Shown: positions 28,694-34,878 of the stretch, piece after piece
Numbering within the stretch: position 1 is the stretch's first letter
Layout of the letters: every line of letters starts with the position of its first letter
Source of the DNA: Bacteroidota bacterium
GTDB lineage: Bacteria; Bacteroidota; Ignavibacteria; Ignavibacteriales; Melioribacteraceae
Assembly: GCA_018818165.1 (NCBI GenBank)
Contig: JAHISP010000031.1
Location: 1-34,878, forward strand
DNA: 34,878 bases
Reading direction: 5' to 3'
The notes under the pieces: model-generated
Seen by the model: the letters and a program-made list of their open reading frames with translations, nothing else
Told to the model about the DNA's origin: nothing
The model's database searches: none
Made by a program: the position numbers and the translations under genes

Positions 28694-31099
28694 TTAAAAA
28701 TTGTATCGAACAGTAACCCCAGAAATTGTGTTTGCCCCACTATCTTTCATGTTATAGTATCTCATTTGCGCTCTAAGCCACAAATTGCGAATTACTTGAT
28801 AAGCAGCCGTTAAGTCTAGAGCATGGCGGCTAAAATCGCCAAAACTTGGACTATAATTCATCGCTAATTCCAAATTATCTTCAAGCATTTTGTATCTTCC
28901 ACCAGCCGCAATTGTAATATATTTATATTTTCGAGAAGAAATATCACTGTTATAATATATGACACTAAAATTACTAACAAATTGTCTTGTCCAAAAGCTA
29001 TTAAGATTAAATGAAGTGGAAAAATATTTTGCATCATTTTTATAAAAACCTTCATCAACTCTGTTTGAAGTCATAAAACTTAAAGAGGAACTATGCCGAA
29101 CTTTGTAATTAAAATCATATCCCAGATTTAGAGAAAATCTATCTGTAATGTCGTTAATAATCGATGTTTGGTTTGCAGAATCAGTCGGACTAATATCATT
29201 ATTGTTTTTATTTCTAATATAACTTAAAGTAATATTTGGCATATTTTGCCTCATATAAAGCGAAACAGAAGTACGCACAGTCTGAAATGTTGTCGTGGCA
29301 ACTTTTGTTTTTTGTAGATTATCATTAAGATTTTCGTATCCAAGAGTAAAAAACAATTGATTATCAAGGGTTCTGAATCTATCTGATATATTTAATCCAG
29401 CAACGTCAGTTCTAGTATATTCCTGACCAAATGATGAAAATTGATTTCCTCTATAAATATATAAGCCTTTCAAATTATTATTAAAATAATTTAATTCAAG
29501 TGAGCCTTCAGCAGCTAGTGATGAAAGTTCTGTGAAATTAAGAGGCTCAATAAATTGATTTACAGTAAAAAATGGTGAAATTCGATTTTTAATATTCTTA
29601 AAGTTTTCAATATCATTTCCTAGTTCATCCCCAACATTAAATATTGAATCAATTTCCGAATCACTATATGTTCCATAAGTTATATCCGAGTTCATAACAG
29701 AAAGAGCACCAACTCCTTTAAGAATAATCCTTTGATCATCAAGCGCCAAACGCATATCAGTACTTGCAACAAGATTTTCTTCTGGTTTGCTTCCAAATTC
29801 AACTGATTTCACATCATCTTTGGAATGCAAAAATGACACTCCAAATTCAAAACCATTTTTAGAACCTAATCCAAGTCTAGCAGATAGAAGATTTCGTGAA
29901 TGATTTCCAAAATCAACCATACCAAATGGTGCCCCATATTTTGCTGAATCGATACGAACTACATTTGATTTAAGTGGAGCGTTATCCTCAGAATAAAGTG
30001 AATCCAAAGTACCCTCAATTTCTCTTCGTACTTCTCCATAAGTACCATGTATATGTATTATACCATAATCAATCTTTCCATCAACACCTCTTACTCTCTT
30101 TCCGTTTAACAAAAGATTGTTATATCTTGGGTAACTATCACCAGCACGGAGATTTAACCAATCACTCGAAACAGAAAGTGAATATCTATTTTGGGGTTGA
30201 ACATTTTTATTTTCTTCCGAAGTTAAGTAACCGTAACCTTTAAAATTCCAATCCCCAATTCCAGCATTTAATGTAAGACCAAGATTTTGATAGAAAGTAC
30301 TTTTATCATTAAAAGATTCGTTTCTTATCTCACCAGCGGCATCACCATTAAACCTAATACCACTCCCCAATTCCTTTATTTGTGCTAAATCCAATGCAAC
30401 AAAATCTCTTTTTATTGAATGATAAAGTTCCCCAGCTTTGTTATAAACAAGTACTTCCAAATTTTGGGAACCACTATTAAAAGATTGTTCAAAATTTTGT
30501 GGATAATATAAGAGCAATTCTCCCGCGAAAATGACATTTTGAGTAACATCTTGTCCATTAAAAATTATTTTTGTCTTAGATATATCAACAACATCTGATG
30601 CTTTTACCATTGAGATAGAAATAAACAAATCATTTAAAGAGAGTGTTTCATTACTGCTTGGACTTAAGATTAAAATCTCGCTATCCTTTTCGCTCATTGA
30701 AGAAACTGTTAATATAATTGGTTGTGCAGCATCGGGTACACCTAATGGATAAGTTTCCATAGAAGCATTTTTCATTTCTATCACTAAATAATATGAAAGT
30801 GTTGGCGCAATTACATCTACACCAGCAATTTGATATGTAGCAATATCGCCTTGGATTTCCATTTCCCTCGTTCTAAAATCAGTTTCTTGAAAAGATTTAT
30901 AAACTATTTGTACTCGAGAAATTGAAGCTGAATTAATTAGAGAAGCTGTTACATTAACATTATTTCCATCTTTAATTTCACCAAAAGTTACAGATGAAAC
31001 TGTATTACTGACTTGCCCCATTATAGAAGTTGTGCAACATAGAATTATTGCCAATACAAAAGAAATACTTTTTATGTATTTCCGTTCAATCTTAAGCAT
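28694..31099 (-). CDS. Outer-membrane beta-barrel protein with N-terminal Ig-like domains
   Basis: An 801-residue exported protein with a signal peptide (about 9-29, ending near IMGQ). Two beta-sandwich-like regions (about 30-130 and 140-232) precede a long alternating-hydrophobic part (about 240-801), rich in aromatic girdle residues. It ends in VTVRYNF, and the terminal Phe is the usual signal for the BAM complex. About 16 or more strands can be guessed, so it could form a large barrel. The block LLLNGKRVRGVDGKIDYGII near 330 looks conserved. I recognise no named family. It is third in the operon, after FecR with a 38-base gap, and almost touches the CHASE2 cyclase, which suggests a shared envelope function. 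Confidence 0.78.
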   Translation of the reverse strand: MLKIERKYIKSISFVLAIILCCTTSIMGQVSNTVSSVTFGEIKDGNNVNVTASLINSASISRVQIVYKSFQETDFRTREMEIQGDIATYQIAGVDVIAPTLSYYLVIEMKNASMETYPLGVPDAAQPIILTVSSMSEKDSEILILSPSSNETLSLNDLFISISMVKASDVVDISKTKIIFNGQDVTQNVIFAGELLLYYPQNFEQSFNSGSQNLEVLVYNKAGELYHSIKRDFVALDLAQIKELGSGIRFNGDAAGEIRNESFNDKSTFYQNLGLTLNAGIGDWNFKGYGYLTSEENKNVQPQNRYSLSVSSDWLNLRAGDSYPRYNNLLLNGKRVRGVDGKIDYGIIHIHGTYGEVRREIEGTLDSLYSEDNAPLKSNVVRIDSAKYGAPFGMVDFGNHSRNLLSARLGLGSKNGFEFGVSFLHSKDDVKSVEFGSKPEENLVASTDMRLALDDQRIILKGVGALSVMNSDITYGTYSDSEIDSIFNVGDELGNDIENFKNIKNRISPFFTVNQFIEPLNFTELSSLAAEGSLELNYFNNNLKGLYIYRGNQFSSFGQEYTRTDVAGLNISDRFRTLDNQLFFTLGYENLNDNLQKTKVATTTFQTVRTSVSLYMRQNMPNITLSYIRNKNNNDISPTDSANQTSIINDITDRFSLNLGYDFNYKVRHSSSLSFMTSNRVDEGFYKNDAKYFSTSFNLNSFWTRQFVSNFSVIYYNSDISSRKYKYITIAAGGRYKMLEDNLELAMNYSPSFGDFSRHALDLTAAYQVIRNLWLRAQMRYYNMKDSGANTISGVTVRYNF

Positions 31100-31137
31100 C
31101 TTTCAACCTATTATTATATTGATTAATCCACAAAATT

Positions 31138-31836
31138 TTATTCTTCTTCAGGATAGAACTCTAACTCAATTGTTCCTTCTTCAGTTTCAATTCGTATTTT
31201 TTTTACGCTTGTTTTAGTCGATTTATTGAACTTGTCATTTTCTAATGATGATATTATTCCTTTAGCAATTACACCTTTTTTACTAATATTCAGAGCCGAG
31301 CCTCCATCTACAGTTGCTTTTTCCTTATTACCAATCAATGATTCAACTTCTATTCTTCCATGGTCGCAAACAATTGTAGTAGAACTATCTTTACCAACTT
31401 CTATGTATCCTGCAGTACCTCTAATAGCAGCAACAGCAGTTGGAGTAGTAAATTTAAACTCCTCGGCGTCCTGCTTATTAACATCAAAACCAACTAATCC
31501 TTTTTCAATAAAAGTATTTTTATTTATTTTATTATCCTCTTTCTCTCCATAAATATACATTGTGGAATTTTCTCTAACTCTCAGAAGTCCTGTTCCATCT
31601 GAGAACAAAACTAAGGCTAATGATTTAAATCCCGTTTTTATTTGTTCACCGCTTTTAAGTGGTGCGCCAGTTTTTGCAGCTTCCCAATCCGAAGAATCAA
31701 CTGGTCTGTATGACACATCTTGAACAATCTTTTTAATCAGTGCTATTGGAGTTGTTTCTTTATCGACTTGAATAAACCCAACAGCAACCGAGAATACAAA
31801 TAATAAAAGCACAAAAAATATTTTAGTTTGTTTCAT
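31138..31836 (-). CDS. FecR-domain protein, exported
   Basis: A 232-residue protein with an N-terminal signal or anchor (about 5-21) and a FecR/LysM-like domain. Family features: DWEAAKTGAPLKSGEQIKTG (about 50-69), then SLALVLFSDGTGLLRVRENS, and TPTAVAAIRGTAGYIEVG around 128-145. The latter is the conserved T-P-x-A-x-x-x-R-G-T segment of FecR proteins. The C-terminal part is charged and ends in EFYPEEE. This is not a classic FecR with an iron-uptake sigma factor next to it, because no ECF sigma or TonB receptor gene is here. It lies 14 bases after the secreted protein gene and precedes the barrel gene. It probably acts as a periplasmic envelope component. Confidence 0.85.
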   Translation of the reverse strand: MKQTKIFFVLLLFVFSVAVGFIQVDKETTPIALIKKIVQDVSYRPVDSSDWEAAKTGAPLKSGEQIKTGFKSLALVLFSDGTGLLRVRENSTMYIYGEKEDNKINKNTFIEKGLVGFDVNKQDAEEFKFTTPTAVAAIRGTAGYIEVGKDSSTTIVCDHGRIEVESLIGNKEKATVDGGSALNISKKGVIAKGIISSLENDKFNKSTKTSVKKIRIETEEGTIELEFYPEEE

Positions 31837-31850
31837 TTAATAGCCTCATT

Positions 31851-32948
31851 CTATTTTTCTTCAAAATTTAGGTTAGTCAATAAGTCAGGGTTTTTTCTCA
31901 AATAATCCAATATTTGCTGAAATTCTTGATACGTTATTCTTCTACCGTCACCCATTGTAATTGTCAAATCATTAAAATTAATTTCTCCATTCCCTATTTT
32001 ATCTAGCAAATTTTCTAGTCTCTCTAATAACTCTTGGCCTTCACCATTTTCTGTAGACTGAGTCTTAAGACCATCTGCAACTTGTTTAATGATATTAGTA
32101 AATCCTTCTTCAGTCCCTTTATCAAAAGATTCTTTTACTGAACCTTTAATTCTAAAATTTACAATCTCTGACTCAATATAAGTCTCACCTCCAGGTGCTT
32201 GAATTGTACCCTTTACTTGAACAACTATTTCTTCTCCACCAACTAATTCTCTATCTAAAATATCTCGAAGATTTATATCTGTAACAATACCAACATTTTT
32301 ATCGTTAACAATTGGATCTCCTTTCTTCAAAGCTTCTTCTAAAGATTCTTTCTTACTTGTGCGAATATTTGCTCTAACTATATAATCTGAAACTCCATCA
32401 ATCCCAGTCCAACTCATAAGAATTCCACCAAGGTCAAGTTCATCGCCAATATTTGGTTGAAGAATAAAAATAGTTTGTGAAGGATTTGTGAACTCCAGAT
32501 CTTTAGTATCTGTACCTTGAAAAACCATATTTGAGTCAAATACTTCAATTATAACTCTATAGGTTCCTGTTGGTTCACCCTTATCTCTGTTTTCTTGAAT
32601 TAAATCATCATTATAATTAGATTCTTCTATATCAGGATAATTATCGTTATAAAAACTACGCGAAGGGAAAGGTTTGGTAGTAAAATTTAATATTTCATTA
32701 AATGAGCTTTCATTCAATTTCCTCCAAAGAAATACTCCTTTAACAATAACTTTTTCATCCTGTGGTGTTAAAACCACTTGTAAAATTCTTGGAGTATTTT
32801 TTAAAGCTGTATTTGAAAGAAATGCGGCAAACGAAGCCTTTGCCAATTGGTCAAATACATTCAAACTAACAGTAACCTGTTGTGCAGATATATTTAGACT
32901 TGAGAAAAGTAGACCTAGAATCATTAAGCTTAATAATTTATTTTTCAT
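31851..32948 (-). CDS. Exported protein of unknown function, operon first gene
   Basis: A 365-residue protein with a signal peptide (MKNKLLSLMILGLLFSSLNI, cleavage near SAQ). It does not match a family I know. The N-terminal half (25-150) is mixed beta with a WRKLNESSF segment. Around 155-255 there is an Ig/fibronectin-III-like module: ILQPNIGDELDLGGILMSW, then DYIVRANIRTS and FRIKG. The C-terminal 80 residues are polar and helical with a GEGQELLERLENLLDKIGNG coil-like stretch. No lipobox or membrane anchor is visible. It is the first gene of the four-gene envelope operon; a TATGTTTG at 33056-33049 (-) resembles a -7 box but lacks a -33 box. Confidence 0.72.
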   Translation of the reverse strand: MKNKLLSLMILGLLFSSLNISAQQVTVSLNVFDQLAKASFAAFLSNTALKNTPRILQVVLTPQDEKVIVKGVFLWRKLNESSFNEILNFTTKPFPSRSFYNDNYPDIEESNYNDDLIQENRDKGEPTGTYRVIIEVFDSNMVFQGTDTKDLEFTNPSQTIFILQPNIGDELDLGGILMSWTGIDGVSDYIVRANIRTSKKESLEEALKKGDPIVNDKNVGIVTDINLRDILDRELVGGEEIVVQVKGTIQAPGGETYIESEIVNFRIKGSVKESFDKGTEEGFTNIIKQVADGLKTQSTENGEGQELLERLENLLDKIGNGEINFNDLTITMGDGRRITYQEFQQILDYLRKNPDLLTNLNFEEK

Positions 32949-33057
32949 GCTAACACCTTAAATACTTAGTTAATAAATATTGAACTATTCCAATTTATAA
33001 ATTTTAATTAGAATGTGCTGTGATACCAATCAATAAAAGCTTAAAGCACAAACATAA

Positions 33058-33378
33058 TTAATTAATTTTTTCGCTACTATCTGCATTTGTAAATCCAAAT
33101 TGTGGATTAGAATGTCCCTCAATTTTAATTTCACCAAATCGAGCTTCAAACTTTTCAATGTTATCTTGCAATGCTCTAAGAAGCATTTTTGCATGTTGCG
33201 GGGTTGTTATAATTCTTGATTGCACTTTAGCCTTTGGAACTCCGGGCACAACTCTTGTAAAATCAATTATAAATTCTGCAGGAGAATGAGTAATAATTGC
33301 AAGGTTTGAGTATGTTCCTTGAGCTTCATTTTCACCAAGCTCAATGCTTATCTGTTGTTTTGGATTATTGTTGTTCAT
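33058..33378 (-). CDS. DUF3467 domain-containing protein
   Basis: A small cytosolic protein of 106 residues with the start used here. The domain covers nearly everything: YSNLAIITHSPAEFIIDFTR, then VPGVPKAKVQSRIITTPQHA, KMLLRALQDNIEKFEARFG. Function is unknown. Upstream ATGs at 33408 and 33390 are in frame. The 33408 start would lie inside the terminator hairpin of the preceding TPR gene, so it is rejected. The start at 33378 has GAGA just before it and begins the conserved part. Transcription probably begins between the terminator and the ATG, or by read-through. Confidence 0.85.
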   Translation of the reverse strand: MNNNNPKQQISIELGENEAQGTYSNLAIITHSPAEFIIDFTRVVPGVPKAKVQSRIITTPQHAKMLLRALQDNIEKFEARFGEIKIEGHSNPQFGFTNADSSEKIN

Positions 33379-33396
33379 AATTTCTCTCATATTAAT

Positions 33397-33437
33397 AAAA
33401 AAACCCACAATTCATTTCTAATTTAACAAATTGTGGG
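33397..33437 (-). terminator. Intrinsic terminator after the TPR gene
   Basis: On the - strand, ACCCACAATTT is followed by a short loop and AATTGTGGGT, then TTTTTTT. The stem and T run are close to ideal. It lies 24 bases past the TPR gene stop and only about 20 bases before the DUF3467 start, so it may also attenuate entry into that gene. Confidence 0.85.
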
Positions 33438-33461
33438 TGAATTAAACAATCATTTTAAATT

Positions 33462-34625
33462 TTATTTAAACAAATCAGCTTTTTCAAAAGCTTCTTTTGA
33501 TTTTTCTGTTTGACCTAAATTTGCATAAATTTTTCCTAAAAAGTTCCAAATTTTTGAATCTTCTGGATTATCCTGCAAATATCTTTCTAGAGGCATAACA
33601 GCCATTCCAAATTTTTCTTTATATGTCATATCGCCAGAGTCTTCTTCAATAGCTTTCTCTTGAAGTTTAGCACCCCATTTAAGATAAGTGACACCAAGGT
33701 TGTAATAAGCACTTACATAATTTTCCTTTAGATCAATTGCTTTTTGAAATTGAGCAACTGCACCTTCAAAATCATCTGCACCTAATAATAAAACTCCATA
33801 ATTATAACGGTATATTTCATTGCTTGGATCTTTATCAACACCTTTTTGGAATGCTTTCATTGCAACATCCATTTTATTAGCATCTACATAAGCATTTGAA
33901 AGTTGAGCTAAAATTTTAGAATCATCTGGATATAAATCTTGAGCACCTTCTAGTAGTTTTATTTCTTTACTATAAATTGCTGCCGCTTTTATGCTATCAT
34001 CAATATTTTTTGTATCATGAAAAGAATTCATTAATATAAGAGCCTGGTTGTTATATACCTTACTTAAATCAACATAAGCTTCTGGCGAACTTTTTAATTC
34101 AATTATTTTAAGTAGAGGAACCTCTAATTCACTTTCACTTCTACCAGCATTAATCATAGAATAAAACATGTTTTGGTATGAACTAACAGTGTCTGGTTCA
34201 ACTATAGTACAATTTTCGAAATTCTCAACAGACTTATTAAAAAACACTTTACTACTATCCTCGTCGGTCATTTTTGTGCCTTTATTAAAAAATCCTACGC
34301 CTTTATTAAAGCTGTCCTGCCACTGAAATTTTTTGTAATCATCAATGTTTTTTTCAAATTTTTTGGAAATTGCTAGTGATTTATCAAAATTTTTAATCAT
34401 TGATTGTAAATCGCCTTGTTCTCCATTCAAATAGCCAAGTAAATAAAAACCTTCGTCACTTGCTGCATTTTTAGCAATTTCTTTTTCGAGTGCTTCTTTT
34501 GCTTTATCATAATTCTTTTGTTGAATATAAAGCTTGGCACTGGTCAGTTCTGTAGATGCACATTGGAAAGCAGATAAACCTAAAACCATACTTAAAACAA
34601 CTAAAATACTAAGTGCTTTTTTCAT
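33462..34625 (-). CDS. TPR-repeat exported protein, possibly a lipoprotein
   Basis: A 387-residue protein. GTG at 34628 and ATG at 34625 are adjacent possible starts; AGGAG lies at the proper distance from the ATG, so I use 34625. A hydrophobic signal (about 4-20) is followed by AFQC; Cys22 could be a lipid-anchor residue, but the Gln just before it is unusual for a lipobox. The rest is helical TPR repeats: YDKAKEALEKEIAKN near 38, then MDVAMKAFQKGVDKDPSN and FEGAVAQFQKAIDLKENYVS, and a last unit ending TEKSKEAFEKADLF. The middle is less regular. It probably acts as a protein-interaction scaffold in the envelope, partner unknown. Confidence 0.82.
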   Translation of the reverse strand: MKKALSILVVLSMVLGLSAFQCASTELTSAKLYIQQKNYDKAKEALEKEIAKNAASDEGFYLLGYLNGEQGDLQSMIKNFDKSLAISKKFEKNIDDYKKFQWQDSFNKGVGFFNKGTKMTDEDSSKVFFNKSVENFENCTIVEPDTVSSYQNMFYSMINAGRSESELEVPLLKIIELKSSPEAYVDLSKVYNNQALILMNSFHDTKNIDDSIKAAAIYSKEIKLLEGAQDLYPDDSKILAQLSNAYVDANKMDVAMKAFQKGVDKDPSNEIYRYNYGVLLLGADDFEGAVAQFQKAIDLKENYVSAYYNLGVTYLKWGAKLQEKAIEEDSGDMTYKEKFGMAVMPLERYLQDNPEDSKIWNFLGKIYANLGQTEKSKEAFEKADLFK

Positions 34626-34847
34626 CACTTCTCCTATTAAAATATTCTAAAAATTAAAATTATATTGCGGTAAATTACTTTTTTTAAGGTTTATAATCAA
34701 GGTTAAACTTAGGAATGAACATTATCACATGTTAATTTCACATCTGTCCAAAACGATAAAATAGAAAAAAGCAGGCTCCAACTCAGCAAAATAACTTTGC
34801 TGAGCATAAATTTGTTTTTCGGAAATAAATTTAAATAAGGAGCCACA
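34626..34847. other. Short spacer between the TPR gene and the right-edge gene
   Basis: Divergent region holding the upstream signals of both genes. A 9-bp perfect hairpin, CTCAGCAAA-ATAAC-TTTGCTGAG, occupies 34782-34804, ahead of the right-edge ATG. No clear promoter was recognised. Confidence 0.5.
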
Positions 34848-34878
34848 ATGAACATAACACTTTTTAGTCAATTATTGC
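34848..34878 (+). CDS. Start of a gene cut by the window edge, possibly an IS4-type transposase
   Basis: ATG at 34848 has AAGGAG 7 bases upstream, a strong start. Only ten codons are inside the window, reading MNITLFSQLL, and the frame continues out of it. The beginning resembles N-termini of IS4-family transposases of Bacteroidota, and the hairpin just upstream would fit a mobile element's leader. Ten residues cannot prove this. If it is right, an IS inserts at or begins near 34700-34780. Confidence 0.4.
   Translation, partial: MNITLFSQLL

Noticed and set aside
26467-32948. FecR-type iron uptake system
   Set aside because: No ECF sigma factor, TonB receptor or transporter gene lies in or next to the operon.
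33379-33408. Longer DUF3467 start
   Set aside because: The first codon falls inside the stem of a strong terminator of the preceding gene.

Overview
The window is AT-rich DNA (by eye roughly 30% GC, not computed) from a Bacteroidota/Chlorobiota-type bacterium. Three secreted proteins end in a C-terminal type IX secretion (T9SS) sorting domain with the motif QNYPNPFNP and a terminal K-K-x-x-L-L-K pattern. Together with a GldA/GldF/GldG-like ABC operon and monomeric isocitrate dehydrogenase, this fits the Ignavibacteria/Chlorobi branch best. That placement is inference from protein style; no rRNA gene is present.

Layout. (1) 1-3024: a THUMP-domain rRNA methyltransferase (-), then a tight three-gene operon (+) for a VF530 protein, a YwbE protein and an RNase H-like nuclease. 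(2) 3025-8534: an FG-GAP/VCBS T9SS cargo (+), a class A beta-lactamase-type serine hydrolase (-) and an AMP-forming acyl-CoA synthetase (+). (3) 8535-13348: a 1360-residue T9SS cargo with carboxypeptidase-regulatory, Ig-like and beta-propeller-type repeats, followed by a spacer carrying a decayed fragment of a 6-phosphogluconolactonase gene. (4) 13349-17458 (-): an ABC ATPase, permease, GldG-like and DUF4340 operon. (5) 18180-20354 (+): a YCF48/BNR-repeat T9SS cargo. (6) 20497-25906: pgl and zwf (-) and, divergently, monomeric NADP-isocitrate dehydrogenase (+), all linked to NADPH supply. (7) 26010-32948 (-): mscL, then an envelope operon of a secreted Ig-like protein, a FecR-domain protein, an outer-membrane beta-barrel and a CHASE2 adenylate cyclase. 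(8) 33058-34625 (-): a DUF3467 protein and a TPR protein separated by an intrinsic terminator. (9) At the right edge an open reading frame starts on the + strand and probably belongs to an IS4-type transposase.

The most interesting candidate system is the operon at 26467-32948. Three of its four products are exported and have no assigned role, and the last is a membrane cyclase with a periplasmic CHASE2 sensor, so it reads as a complete envelope-to-cyclic-nucleotide relay. The second notable layer is in the spacers. A repeat family with a cruciform core occurs three times, and the best copy is bounded by 19-bp direct repeats. There are also two GTCATTGCGAG-type hairpin elements, several small AAACCT/AGGTTT palindromes, and the pgl relic.
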